This document shows, piece after piece, positions 45,116 to 56,661 of a stretch of 64,000 nucleotides of DNA. The DNA comes from Botryosphaeria dothidea (lineage: Eukaryota; Ascomycota; Dothideomycetes; Botryosphaeriales; Botryosphaeriaceae): the NCBI GenBank assembly GCA_011503125.2, contig WWBZ02000062.1, positions 3,534,001-3,598,000 of the forward strand, read 5' to 3'. Under the pieces are notes generated by a model. The model searched no databases and had not been told where the DNA came from. It worked only from the letters and a program-made list of their open reading frames with translations. The number at the start of each line of letters is the position of its first letter. Within the stretch, counting starts at the first letter, position 1. The translations under genes were made by a program, and so were the position numbers.

Positions 45116-45547
45116 ATTGAAAAGATTCTCGTGAAGATGGTGTGGGCAAAATCAACCAGGACTCTTTTTTTCGAAGGCCTTCTACTCTGTACCCCAAACC
45201 GGGTCGGGACCACACGATGCGGGGAATGAGTTTAGCCAACGCCTTCTCGGCCGAGCCTCTCCTCTGTAACTATTAGCAGCCAAGCAATTACAAACTTACT
45301 TGAACGCCTCATTCCGCAGGATTAGCAAGAATGTGGGGAATGGCACATGAGGGGTGGTCTTGGGCTGGTTGATCATGCTGTAGCTGGGATGGGGAACCGG
45401 CAGATGTCATGTCTGTGAAGTTTCTGTCTGAGACGTCGTCATGATGTTTGATTCTCCGGGCTCAAAAGGAATGCGATAGATGCAGAAAGGCGATGCGATG
45501 GGTTCGAGGAAAATGGCGCCCCTCGTCTCTTTGCTTACGTAAGGGCG
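45116..45547. promoter_or_regulatory. divergent promoter between the hydrolase relic and dihydroorotate dehydrogenase
   Basis: About 430 bp (490 bp if the later DHODH start is used). No TATA box or specific site stands out. Confidence 0.5.
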
Positions 45548-47400
45548 ATGAACGTCACCTCGGGAGACTCAGGTCGCCGCTTTCTCTCCTCCGCGACAGC
45601 AGCATCCATGGCAGCCCGCGCAAACGTGCTGTTGAGGCACGCCCCCGGCCGGGCACCTCTGCGCCTGCTCTCCAATTCCCCTCTCGCCCGCCAATGGCAG
45701 CCAAACACCCTCCGTTTCTCGTCGACGGCCAGCCAAGCCGCTGAAACGACGTTGAAAGCCGCCTCCGACACCGTCAGCGAGGTCAAGAAGGAGGGCCGCC
45801 GCGCCGGCTGGCGCCTCAAGACCTACCTATACGGCAGCGCCTTCGCTCTCGCCTCCGCCGCCGGCTACCTCTACTTCACCGACACCCGCGCCAGCGCTCA
45901 CCAGTACCTCGTGCCCCCGATCATCCGCACCATCTGGTCTGACGCCGAAGACGCCCACCATGCCGGCACCAAGGCCATGGAGACAACCTACAAGCTCGGC
46001 CTGCATATTCGCGAGCGCGGCGACCCCGACGCTGCTGGCGACCTGCGCGTCACCGTCTTCGGCCACGACCTGGACAACCCCATAGGCATCTCTGCCGGCC
46101 TGGACAAGAACGCTGAGATCCCCGACCCGCTGTTCGCCCTGGGCCCGGCCGTCGTCGAGGTCGGAGGCATCACCCCCAAGCCGCAGCCCGGAAACCCTCA
46201 GCCTCGCATGTTCCGCGTCGTGTCGCAGGAAGGCCTGATCAACCGCTACGGCCTCAACTCCGAGGGCGCCGACAACGTCGCTGCCCGCCTGCGCCAGCGC
46301 GTGCGCGAGTTCGCATACAACTTGGGCTTTGGAATTGGACCGGACGCCGAGCAGGCCGTGCTGGACGGCGCTGCAGGCGTGCCGCCGGGCAGCTTGGCTC
46401 CCGGCAAGCTGATGTGTGTGCAGGTGCGCCGCCCTGCCTGACCTCACACCACAAAGGGGGGGGGGGAAAAAAAAACACTGATAATGACACGGGTGCACAG
46501 GTCGCGAAGAACAAGACTACGCCCGACACCGACATCGAGGCCGTCAAGAACGACTACGTCTACTGCGTCGACCGCCTCGCCAAGTACGCCGACGTCATCG
46601 TCGTCAACGTCTCCAGCCCCAACACCCCCGGCCTGCGCTCGCTGCAGCACGTCGAGCCGCTCACCCGCATCCTGACGGGCGTCGTCGACGCCGCCCGCCA
46701 AGCCGACCGCCGCACTAAGCCCGCTGTCATGGTCAAGGTCTCGCCCGACGAGGACTCGGACGAGCAGATGTCGGGCATCTGCGACGCCGTCTGGGAGAGC
46801 GGCGTCGACGGCGTCATTGTTGGAAACACTACAAAGAGCAGGCCCGCGCCCCTGCCCAAGGGATACATCATGCCTGCCCACGAGCAGGAGACCCTGCTCG
46901 AGGTCGGCGGCTATTCGGGCCCGCAGCTGTTCGACAAAACGCTCGGCTTGGTCGCCAGGTACAGGAAGATGCTGGACCAAGGGCCCAGGCTCGAGCCGAG
47001 GCAGGACAAGAGCGAGGCCAAGGCCTTGACCGACGAGTCGCCCGAGACTTCGGTCGTCGAGACTGCCGCCGAAGCGTCGTCCACTACTCCGACCGAAGTC
47101 AAGCTCCCTGAGGCCAGCGAGAATGTCACCACCAGCCCTGACGATCTGACCGAGACGGCGCCGGTTGTCAAGGTTCAAGAGCCTTCGCCCGTCGAGGCGG
47201 TTGCCGGTGACAGGACGCCGTACTCGCAGGCGCCGAAGGAGATCTGGGCCACCGGCGGCGTGACCAACGGGAAACAGGCGTTGCAGCTGCTGAATGCGGG
47301 TGCCAGCGTGGCCATGGTTTATACTACGATCGTGTTCAATGGCCCCGGCACGGTGACGAGGATGAAGAACCAGATGAGGGAAGAGATTAAGAAGAAATAG
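45548..47400 (+). CDS. pyrD: dihydroorotate dehydrogenase (quinone), mitochondrial, class 2
   Basis: Exons 45,548-46,423 and 46,501-47,400 give 591 residues; the ATG at 45,608 (571 residues) is the likelier start because it opens an Arg-rich mitochondrial presequence. It performs the fourth step of pyrimidine synthesis, dihydroorotate to orotate, passing electrons to ubiquinone in the inner membrane. A single membrane helix (L-Y-G-S-A-F-A-L-A-S-A-A-G-Y-L-Y-F) precedes the barrel. G-I-S-A-G-L-D-K-N, E-V-G-G-I-T-P-K-P-Q-P-G-N-P and V-V-N-V-S-S-P-N-T-P-G are FMN/substrate motifs; class 2 enzymes use the Ser of this last loop. W-A-T-G-G-V and A-S-V-A-M-V-Y-T close the FMN site. An acidic, Thr/Glu-rich insert of about 85 residues interrupts the barrel. 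The 77-bp intron has a G-run then an A-run. Confidence 0.95.
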
Positions 47401-48047
47401 AGCATCGGCTAAAGGTATTGGCGTAGGGGTCTTTGGAGGGCTTGTAAAATATGGCTGGTAAGGCACCGGATTAACTGTAGAATTTCTCCCATAGCCAGCA
47501 CAACAAAAGAACGATTGAAATACCGAATTCGACATTCACAAGAGAAACCATGCCCTCCAATTCGCCACGACTAAGCCTTGCGCGATGTATCAATGTGCCT
47601 TGGCGTTTGGTGTCGGTCTTACAAGGTAGTGGTACAACGTTCCGCATGTACTCACAAAATTCACTTGAGCTTCCGCGAATGACGAGTTCTATGGTTCATA
47701 GCCACAGGATCGGCAGTATTGCCCTTATCGGAACTATACGCAAGGCAGAACAACAGGCACCTCAACTCAGCCTCACAACGCAGCTTTGATGCTCCGACTG
47801 ATTTAAGTGACGGCTTTGCGCTCTCTATCTGTACCATTGTCAAGGACCACTGTCTATTCTCATACTTCGATGTTCACCCTTTTCAACCCTAAAATGGACC
47901 CTGATGAAATTACCCCGGTTCCAAACACCTCTCAGGCTAGCCAAGCTCCCAATACATCTATCGACCCAACTGCCCTCGAATCAAATTCATCACAGCCTGA
48001 TGCGCACCTAGCTGTGTATCTTTATCCTCGTCCTGCAGACCAAGGCA
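47401..48047. other. intergenic and possible 5' end of the first DUF6536 gene
   Basis: 47,401-47,869 shows no gene. From an ATG at 47,870 a frame with a Ser/Thr/Pro-rich N-terminus runs to 48,325, but it is out of register with the membrane domain that follows. It is either an old 5' end shifted by an indel or chance. Confidence 0.45.
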
Positions 48048-50354
48048 ATGATGAAAGTTCGACGGCAGCCGTCTCCGACAGCAAGAGAGGATGCAACCTT
48101 TCTTGTGGCATCCAGTGGTGGGGGAGTTTCCCAGAAGTTCGCTCGGTGGAAAATATCTCACTCTCTCATCGGATGGAAATTCAGCCTCAGAGTCGGTGCT
48201 CTCTTAGCAACGGTCGTCTTCGCAATGAACGCAGCGATTTTGATCTGGACGCTTGCTTCACACCACGAGATTGGAAACGGTCGTGCCGTTCTCTACCAAG
48301 GAAATTGTCAGACTGTGAGGAGTAAGAATACGTGGATACATCTCTACATCAACGTTGCGAGTACGCTGCTCCTATCTGCCAGTAACTTCAGCATGCAGTT
48401 TCTTTCGGCCCCTACCAGGAAAGATACGGATAGGGCGCATTCGAGGAAAAAGTGGATGGATATCGGCATCCCAAGCCTCCACAACATCTTTCACTTGGAG
48501 AAGGGAAAAGCTACAATTTGGTCGCTCCTAGCTGTGACGTCGCTCCTCCTCCATCTATGGTAAGTCCGCGCCCATCCATTTGTTCTTCTCATCATCTTAG
48601 AACGTCCTGCCAACCAATTCCTGCTTGCAGTTTTAACGCTACGGTTTTTTCCACGATTGCGGCAAACTCCTACGATGTTTACTCAGTCAATCCCGGCGTT
48701 TTCGTGGAAGACGGCGACAAGAAGCTCCTAGTCAACGAGAGCCTCGTTCCCCGTTTCCCTTATCATTCAGAAATTCTTAAACCAGATGGCCATGGCTATG
48801 CAGAAGCTCACCTTGAGCGCTATCCTAAAGCGAAATGCATAGAAATGTTCGCCAGGTCATTTGTCTCGGATCTTCGCTTCGTCATTCTGGAGTTAGACCG
48901 CAATCAGACCCTGAACCACACATCCACGTTAGCCATCGAACGACATGTGGATGTGGACAAGGCTCTTCATAGCCACGATTCAAACCCATGCTCGTGGCTC
49001 TGTCTTGGAAATGGTCCCGCGGACGGCGTTATATCGAGCAAGTCTTCACGCTGCAACCCTGCCAAACTTGAAAAGTCTGACTGGAACGTTCTTGGTCACA
49101 ACGTCAGTGGCTGTTACAGCCATGAATATCAGGAGAATTGCAAACTTGAGATAGCATCGCAATTGGCGATTGCAGTAGTTATCATCACGTCTGCCAAAGT
49201 TCTAATCCTCCTCCTCTGCGCCTTCGTACCCAGAGAAATGCCTCTCCTGACCATGGGGGACGCCATTTGCTCTTTCGTCGCCAACCCGGACCCTCACACG
49301 GCCCAGATGCCCTTCGCTCAGACCAGAAAAAGGACAACTCCATGGGCCTGGGCATTTTCGCCATTCCTCATCTTCGGATTACCTCAATGGCGCCAATTCC
49401 GAATACACGCTTCTGGAGTGGGGAGGTGTGCAATCATACTGCTTTTGTAAGCAAGCCAGCGCGCAGAGAACACATTCCCTAGCACTAACGCCCTATGCCA
49501 GCTTCACCGGTCTCATAGCCATCGTAATCAATGTATTATCCAGCATAGCCAACCTGGGCGGCCTCACCTATCTGAGCAACCTCGGCTTCGGTGCCATCAA
49601 CGTCCGCACGCTCTTCACGCGCTGGGCGGTCCGCAACGGCGGGCCCGCGGGCCTGTGGCAGAACACGCTCATCGCCAACGCCCCGCAGCCCATCCTCTCC
49701 CTCCTCTCCCTCCTCTAAAACAGCCACCTCACCGCCCTCCACCTCGGCGCCGAGTGGGACGCGTACGGCGGCACCCACACGAAAGCGCTTCGCGTCTCCG
49801 GCGTGCCCCGCGGCGCCCAGCGCGGCACGCACTTCCTCTCGCTGCCCTTCCGCTTCGCCATCCCGCTCGCGCTCGCCTCGGGCGTCCTGCACTGGCTCGC
49901 CTCGCAGTCGCTGTTCGCGGTGAGCCTGGGGCTGGATCGGCGGGCGTCGGTGCTGACATGCGGCTACTCGCCGCTCGCGCTGCTGTGCCTCCTGGGCGTG
50001 CTGGTCGCGCTGCCGGCGGTCCTGCTCGGCGTGGCGGGGACGCGCTTCAGGAACGGCGTGCCCGTCGCGGGCAGCTGCAGCGCTTCCATGGCCGCGTCGT
50101 GCCATCCTCCTCCTTCCCCGCTGCGAGGAGCGGAGACGGCGCTTGTGGCCGAGGCGGCAATGCGGTGGGGCGTCGTGCATGAGCAGACCGGCGAGGGGAG
50201 AAACAGGCCGCGGCGGTGCCGGTTCAGGCCTGTGGCCGTGCCGTTCCTGGAGGCGCCGGGGACGCGGGTGATGGCGTTTGAGGAGTGGAAGGGCGTCGTG
50301 CGGGAAGTGGGCAGGCAGGAAGGCTCGCCGGGTTGTAAATGCTGCCGGCGGTGA
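48048..50354 (+). pseudogene. DUF6536 membrane protein, copy 1 (one internal stop)
   Basis: Exons 48,048-48,559, 48,631-49,446 and 49,502-50,354 join in phase to 727 codons; the third intron's branch region is CACTAAC. The N-terminal W-K-F-S-L-R-V-G, G-N-C-x-T-V and L-S-A-P-T-R-K-D blocks identify the fungal DUF6536 family of polytopic membrane proteins of unknown function. A large ectodomain with paired Cys, then several helices and a cytosolic tail follow. A TAA at 49,716-49,718 interrupts L-S-L-L-stop-N-S-H, where copy 3 has a Tyr-Asn pair. The true 5' end is unclear: either the ATG at 48,048 or the shifted frame beginning at 47,870. Downstream of 49,550 the DNA is strikingly GC-rich compared with copy 3. 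Probably non-functional. Confidence 0.75.
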
Positions 50355-50880
50355 GAGGAAAATAAGAAAGGGGACTGCCTTTCTATCAGCTTGTGGGAGG
50401 CTTTTGTCCATCTGATATGTTGATGAAAAGCCCAAAAATGCTGAGATCGAAGCGGAGTATTAATATTGAACCTGGACGGGAAATAACGCCAATAAAGAAT
50501 AGCTTAGTACTAATATAGTAGGCACAAGTTTATTGTAAGACTCGCTGCCCTTTTCGTTTTGCCATTTGCGCCCCTGAATGGAATAAGAACGTAACTTATG
50601 TCTTAGCTGGACTTTCTGCAACTTTCGGTTTCTCAGCTCGGTTGGTCTGTCCATTGGGCGTCTTGAGCGTCCATTCTTCTTTTCAGCTTTGCATGCTAAA
50701 AATGGTCTGAGACTTTGGCTGGTCGCAGTACAGCATGATCTTGCACGACAGTTACTTGCATGCCCCGCACAGTGGCTCTGCTGGCTGAACCCTACAAGTT
50801 GTTTGTTCCCTCTCTGGTTGGGCATCTTTGCAACGTCTTTAACGCCTCCTTTCGTAGTACAACAACCCCAGACCATGACC
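50355..50880. other. intergenic between DUF6536 copies 1 and 2
   Basis: No supported gene. The 140-residue minus frame at 50,460-50,882 has no recognisable feature. Probably the 3' flank of copy 1 and old promoter of copy 2. Confidence 0.5.
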
Positions 50881-51345
50881 ATGGACGTTCCGTTGCGCCC
50901 CCTGACAGCTTCCTCACACGAACCAAATTTTCTACGCGGAGCGTCCAGTTTTGAGCGAAACAGTTCAAGTGCCGAATTTGATTCTGTCCCTCAACCCACT
51001 CTACTGCCCAGCAGGACCTTGAGAAGAAGATTTGAATCCATTTGCAATATCTGGCAGAGAGTTCAGCAATGGAAGATTGCTTGATCTCACGTCGGCTGGA
51101 AGTTCAGCCTGAAGGTCGGCGCCGCCTCGGCTGCAGTGGTGTTTTTGGTCAACAAACTATTCCTGGTTGTAACGCTCTCAACAGCTGACAGAGGGGAAGA
51201 GGGCCATGCAGTCATCTTGGCAGGAAGCTGTCCGAAAGTGCGACGCCTGAACACTGCACTGCACGTCTATATCAATATCGCGAGCACCTTGCTATTGGCA
51301 GCAAGCAACTTTAGTATGCAATGCCTCTCAGCACCACGAGATCTA
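50881..51345 (+). pseudogene. DUF6536 membrane protein, copy 2, truncated
   Basis: Only the N-terminal part survives: M-D-V-P-L-R-P then W-K-I-A, a TGA at 51,082-51,084, and G-W-K-F-S-L-K-V-G, L-A-G-S-C-P-K-V, L-H-V-Y-I-N-I-A-S and L-S-A-P blocks, aligned with copies 1 and 3. Just after L-S-A-P the homology stops and a copy of the GPI-protein gene 3' end begins at about 51,352. The ectodomain, helices and tail are missing. A rearrangement breakpoint therefore lies at 51,340-51,352. Confidence 0.8.
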
Positions 51346-51351
51346 CTCCAA

Positions 51352-51562
51352 CGTCTTGGGTGCCAGCCTATCTGCCGAGACCGGCGTGTCTGCTTCTACT
51401 TCCTCGAGCGGTAGCTCCTCTAGCGCTACTACCAGCAACGCCGTTAACCGTCTAGCTATTACTAGTATTATTAGTCTAGAGGGTATTATTCTTACTTTAT
51501 AAGGGAGGTAAAGGGGAATTATAACGTTTGTACGAATGTGTAGATACGAGTGACGATACCCA
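51352..51562 (+). pseudogene. RIP-mutated copy of the 3' end of the GPI-anchored protein gene
   Basis: This segment matches the reverse complement of about 18,295-18,500: the last roughly 50 codons (from G-A-S-L-P-A-E-T-G), the stop codon and about 55 bp of 3' flank, ending at GAGTGACGATACCCA. Differences are mostly G-to-A at TpG and C-to-T at CpA, for example GCTGCTGCTGGC against GCTACTACCAGC. The stop remains TAA. The DUF6536 sequence on either side is not comparably mutated. Confidence 0.88.
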
Positions 51563-51969
51563 TTGTACGTTTTCTTCCCGCCTGCTTCAATTCGTCTTCT
51601 CGTTCACTTTGCTTTACAAGTTTCACGTACTTCACGACAGAGGATACCAGTGGTATTCCATGACTCTGTAGATAAATGAGAATTTTGAAGCTTATGCACC
51701 AGTCAATAGTTGCTGTCTTAGCTCAGCGCACAGGTGGCTGTGGGTCTCAGCCTCGATCGCGCTCGCCGCACCAGGGCTTACACTCGCCCATCACCTTTTG
51801 CTCTTGGGTACTACAAGTGGCAGTGTAGATGAGAGTAGTACAGACCCCAGCCTCGCAAGATCAGCTCTTGCGCCGACTTGTATTAAATCTTTTCTTGCCG
51901 CTCTCAGCCTGGTTCATCTTTCCTCTTCGCCCTTCTCCGACAAAATTCACTTGTGCATTGCATTTGACG
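51563..51969. other. intergenic: 5' flank of DUF6536 copy 3
   Basis: About 400 bp with no gene. It probably holds the former promoter of copy 3. Confidence 0.5.
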
Positions 51970-54480
51970 ATGAGTCTTTTCAAATTTTTCTATCCAGAAC
52001 CTCTCGATCCAGGGCACGACCTGTCCGATGCCCTCTCTCGAACTTGTTCGTCTCAGCCATCTGAACAACATGGCCTTCTGCAGCGCTTCAACAAGTAGAA
52101 AATCAAACGATAATTCATCGGCTGGAGGTTTAGCTTGAGAGCTGGCGCTATCTCGGCTGTTTTGGTGTTTCTAATCAATACAGCTGCCCTGGTTTGGATT
52201 ATTGTCTCCGCAAGCGCCATCCACGAAGGTCGAGCCGTCCTCTTCGAGGGAAGCTGTTCTACTGTCCGGCATTATAATACGATGCTCCATGTCTATATCA
52301 ACGTTACAGGCACCTTTCTAACCGCTTCAAGCAACTTTAGCATGCAGTGGCTTTCTGCGCCTACAAGAAGAGACGTTAATAGGGCACATCAGAGAAAGAT
52401 CTGGTTAGACATCGGAGTGCCTAGCTTTCGGAACCTTCGCCACATTGATAGGACGAAGTCTGCTCTTTGGATAATCCTCGCTACAACCTCACTCTTGCCT
52501 CATCTCTTGTAAGATCTCATGTCGATCGCTCGGGAGCTTATGGATATCCTAACTGGTATCAGGTTTAATGCTACGATATTTCCAACAATCGCGGTGGGAT
52601 CCTACGACATTTATACAAAGAATCCGGGTACTCTACTTAGAACAGGCGATCTAGTCCTTTTGAGAAGGGATGGGGGATCAATGGGTGATCTTACTGTCCC
52701 ACAGTATATCTACAGCAACCCAAAAAGAATCGTAAACTTCGAGAAGACGGAATAATTTGCCACCACGCTCAAATACTACAACGTCTCAGAATGCATCGAA
52801 GTATTTGGAAAACGTTTTGTATCCGACCGCCGGTCTGTCTTTTTGGAGTTATCGAAACCGAGCAATTTGACTATTCACGCACCTCTTCACGTAAACGCAA
52901 TCGACGGACTCACAGCCAAGGGCGCATCATGTGTTGTGGACCTCAATTACTGGGTGTGCGAAGACGGCTTTTCTCTTGATTCGTGTGGAGGGGGACAAGC
53001 GTGCGACATCAAGGAACTGAAAGCAAGGATGGACTGGGCTCCGACCGGTCAGAGCACGACTGGATGCTACAGCTCCCAATTCGAAGAGCATTGCAAACTC
53101 GAGATCGCTGCTCATCTTGCAATTACCGTAGTCGCCATAACATTCGTCAAAGTCCTGATGCTGGCTGTGAGAGCGTTCTACGGAGTATCGACACCCATCT
53201 TAACGGTCGGCGACGCGATCAGCTCCTTCCTTGTACATCCCGATCCTAATACGGTTAAAATGCCGTTTCTGCAATTTGGAGACGCTATTCGTGATTGGGC
53301 ATGGCACCCGGCACCAAAGTACTGGTTGCGTTCAAGGCAGAGAAGAATGTATGCGACAGGTCCAACAAGGCGGAGAGCTTTTCTGGCCATGTAAGTCGAG
53401 ATCTCGAGCTTCATGGTCAAAACTAACTTTCCAGGTCATGTTGTATTCCTCATTATCCTCAGGATATACTTACGACTGGGAGGCATCACTATTGTTAGAG
53501 TCTTCACGCTGATGGGCCACGGGTTGGGACCCATCGATGCCGATAGTCTCGTGACTGATTTCGGCATTGCTACATCCGGGACGAAAGCTGTGTGGGGGGC
53601 TACGATTGTTGCAAATGCCGCACAGCCACTGCCATCCATATATTACTTTATATACAACGGCTTTCACACGTCCATGGTTTTAGGGGAAGAATGGGATTCA
53701 TATGGTAAAACGAGAAAAGGAATACGAGTATCGGGTATTCCTCAAGGGAGTCAGCGCGGCACACACATTCTCCAGCTCCCCTTCCGTTATGCTCTTCCGC
53801 TGATGGCCACTTCAAGTCTCCTGCACTGGCTGGTATCCCAGTCTCTATTCGCAGTCAGCATCGAAATTGACCAGAAAAAATCAGTCTTCACCTGCGGATA
53901 TTCATTCATAGCGGTGTACTATCTCTTCATCGCATTCTTATTCATCATGATCTACTTCTGGACTTTGGCTCTGCGGAAATTTAAAAACGGTCTTCCAGTC
54001 GTGGGCAGCTGTAGCGCCGCTATGGCTGCTGCATGCCATGCCCCATCCACGTCCGATGACTATTCTCTGGTCCCGACTCTTCCTCTCCAATGGGGGGTGG
54101 TCCGAGATGGCTCGGATGACTCGGATGATTCCGAAGCTCATTGTGTGTTTTGGCACAGGGAGGTCGATATTCCTGAACAATCAATGACCATGGAGCACTG
54201 GGTCGATATCACTAGGAAGGCACTTTTTGAAAAGTGGATCCTCCCTCGAAATCGATGCGGCCCATTTCCTGGATGCCCGGCATCATATATACCGACTAGC
54301 CTCGAGATACACCAACCAGGACAATTTTGGGAGAGGTTAGAGGGAAATCTTTATGCCTCAGAAGATGCGGAACTATCAAAAGAAGTCTGGTCGAGGGTGA
54401 TGTACAACGCCTGGAATTCCAAGAAGAGCGGGTGGTACGAGCTGCTGGAACGGCTGCTTGCCGATGATGTTTCCCATTGA
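51970..54480 (+). pseudogene. DUF6536 membrane protein, copy 3 (several lesions)
   Basis: Exons 51,970-52,508, 52,563-53,390 and 53,435-54,480 follow the same intron positions as copy 1; the first intron has a TCCTAACTG branch site, the second AACTAAC. Lesions: TAG at 52,096-52,098 (Trp in copies 1 and 2), TAA at 52,111-52,113, TAA at 52,753-52,755, and a one-base phase mismatch across the second intron. The stops are of the TGG-to-TAG or CAA-to-TAA kind that RIP makes. Remaining landmarks: F-I-G-W-R-F-S-L-R-A-G, F-E-G-S-C-S-T-V, L-S-A-P-T-R-R-D-V, I-L-T-V-G-D-A-I-S-S, W-L-V-S-Q-S-L-F-A-V and an intact, long third exon (about 350 codons) with acidic tail. The third exon alone could make a C-terminal fragment, but this is unlikely to be functional. 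Confidence 0.82.
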
Positions 54481-55533
54481 CACTTTCACTACTTTACTCC
54501 AATTCGTATCCGCTCCCCAAAGCCCCTTGCAAGCACGACCTTCTCCCGTAATCTTCCGCATATCAACAACACGTCTTGCAATGCTGCTATGTATCTCTTT
54601 GATGGAGCAAGGATAGTCAGCAGCGGGATTAGTTAATCCAAAGACAAAGAAAGAACGTACAGGCCAGTTCGTTGAATTCTGATCAATTATCATTCGCCTA
54701 CGTACTGCACCACCAAGCAAGAGTACGTCTGGTGAAATTGGAGTAGTCGTTCGGCTTCGAAACTTCGAATGAATTTGCACCATAGCGGCTACGCCAACGC
54801 CGCACGAAGAGAGGGGAGAATGGAATAGTGTTGCTGAAGATTGCGGGCGGGTGGCTAATCTGGTACGCGCGACAAGAGCCACATGTCTCCCCGAGGATCA
54901 ACCTGCCTCATTTGGCCTAGGAGCGGCAAACAGTTCCGGACCAGGTGGCCCGTCTTCGAAGGTGGAGGATAGCTTGTAAAGCACCAGCTGGCGGATGATT
55001 AGAAGAATAGAGATGATAAGACAGATGTCTATTAGTTTGGAACCGAGAACGCTTCGATTGGGTGACTGAGCACGCGGCATAACGGTAGTAGATGTGGAGT
55101 GAAGAAGGACAGATGCTAGGATTTCCTAAGGCATGGCTTTTGAATTTCGCGCAGAACGGGCTCTCATTCCCCTGCACGGATAGTGGTGGTGGCATCATCC
55201 GACGGGATCTCTTCCGACGCCTCGTTCCGAACTTCTCGGTTTAGTGACACCGTCGGAATGCCAAACTACACGGGTGATTCGCTCGTCACTCGCCGTACGT
55301 CTTGGCTATTCAGTCCCCTATATATTTTCATTTGCACTCGAGTGGAGCATATCGCGAAAAGTAGAAGTTCGCATTGGAAACAGGGAAGGATTTTCAGATA
55401 GGGCCCCCTGGGCGCGTCCTGCGGGCCACCACCCGAGTCAAAAGGCCACGCCACCGCGCCTTCATTCTGTGTCAGGGTCCTGCTCGGTCCGTACCGCATT
55501 TTCGGAGTTTCGCAGCATTACCGAAGTGGAAGT
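54481..55533. other. intergenic, with one possible small gene
   Basis: About 1 kb between DUF6536 copy 3 and the SDR gene stop. Apart from the 60-codon frame below, I see no gene. The 168-residue minus frame overlapping the end of copy 3 (54,376-54,882) is probably chance. Confidence 0.45.
54898..55080 (-). CDS. possible small membrane protein or first exon (60 residues)
   Basis: ATG at 55,080 opens M-P-R-A-Q-S-P-N-R, then a strong hydrophobic helix (L-I-D-I-C-L-I-I-S-I-L-L-I-I) and a Pro-rich end with D-G-P-P-G-P-E. It ends at GAGGCAGGTTGA, where a GT could serve as a splice donor, so this may be the first exon of a longer gene whose remainder I could not assemble. A neighbouring minus frame (54,698-54,901) ends in W-W-C-S-T. 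No family recognised. Confidence 0.3.
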   Translation of the reverse strand: MPRAQSPNRSVLGSKLIDICLIISILLIIRQLVLYKLSSTFEDGPPGPELFAAPRPNEAG

Positions 55534-56661
55534 TCAGAAGTCGTACTTATCGCCGACCATCTCCTCGCTCATTTTCCAGAGCCTCTCCGCGTCGTACGAG
55601 TCTCGGGCCCACGGACTGACCATGTCGAAGCTAGCAATCTGCGCATTCCTGAGGAACTTGCCGTTGTCCTCTGCAATCACATCGAGTCAGCCTCCACTGC
55701 ACGTCATGGATGCAAATTCTACGGCGAAGAACCTACTCTCCAGGCCGTCCGCAAACGCCGCCACCACATGCGTCGACGTTCCCTCGTCCAGCGTCTTGAA
55801 CGGGTTCTCCTCCCAGTACTCCTTGAACCCCTGAGGGTTTCCGAGGTCCAAGAAGGCTTTCACTGCACGCTAAATCAGCAACACGTCAACTAATAACGAG
55901 AAGACAGCTTCCCGGCGCCACTTACTCAACTCCGTCCAGTCCTCGCCCTCGATATCGATGTGCCTCCCCAGATTCGTGTTGATCCCACCAGGATGCAGAC
56001 TAAACGCCAACAGGCCCCTCCCGCCCAGCTTCTCCGCCAGGCTCAGGGCATACAAATTATTCGCAGTCTTGGCCTGCCCGTACGCGCGCCACCTGTGGTA
56101 GGCCACGCCGCCGCCGAACCCCGGATCCGCGAACCGCACCGGCCCCAGCTGGTGGCCCTCGCTGCTGACGGCGACGACACGCGGCGTGCGGCCCGCGCCC
56201 AGCATGCCCGGGATGACGGCGTTGGCGAAGACGAAGTGCCCGAGGTGGTTGGTGCCGAACTGCCGCTCGAAGCCATCGGCCGTCGTGCCGTACGGGCACG
56301 CCATGACGCCCGCGTTGAGCATGAGCACGTCGATGCGCAGGCCCTCGTCTTGCTGCATGGAAACTACTTGAGCCGCGGCTTTGCGGACCGAGGCGAGGGA
56401 GCCCAGGTCGATGATGAGGCTGCGGAGCGGGACGTCGGGGTTCTTCTTGCGGATGGCGGCGGCCGTCGCGTCGATGGTGTCTTGGCTGCGCGAGGCGAGG
56501 ATGAGGAGGGCCGGGGAGTGCGAGGCGATGGTCTCGACGAATTGGGAGCCGAGGCTGTTGGGCGTCACGCCGGTGGTGAGGATGGTCTTTCCGCGGATGT
56601 TGGATGAAAGGTCGGCGGCGACCTCGGTGGCGGTGGTGTGGAAGCCGTATGGTGGTGCCAT
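55534..56661 (-). CDS. short-chain dehydrogenase/reductase
   Basis: Exons 56,661-55,926, 55,862-55,737 and 55,670-55,534 encode 332 residues. The chosen ATG begins M-A-P-P-Y-G-F-H; the open frame upstream of it looks like leader. Classical SDR features: nucleotide-binding T-G-V-T-P-N-S-L-G near residue 33, L-N-A-G-V-M, the catalytic Y-G-Q-A-K pair, and a following H-P-G-G-I. The length and the C-terminal extension (W-E-E-N-P-F-K-T and W-K-M-S-E-E-M) fit the retinol-dehydrogenase/WW-oxidoreductase-like group common in fungi. The first acceptor is GCAG|TG, chosen because it alone keeps the K-A-F-L-D-L frame. NAD(P)-linked; substrate unknown. Confidence 0.9.

Noticed and set aside
45827..47535. 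Long minus-strand frames opposite dihydroorotate dehydrogenase
   Set aside because: They mirror the codon structure of a well-supported gene on the plus strand.
49536..50435. 299-codon minus-strand frame
   Set aside because: Antisense shadow of the GC-rich last exon of DUF6536 copy 1; Arg/His/Ala-rich without motifs.
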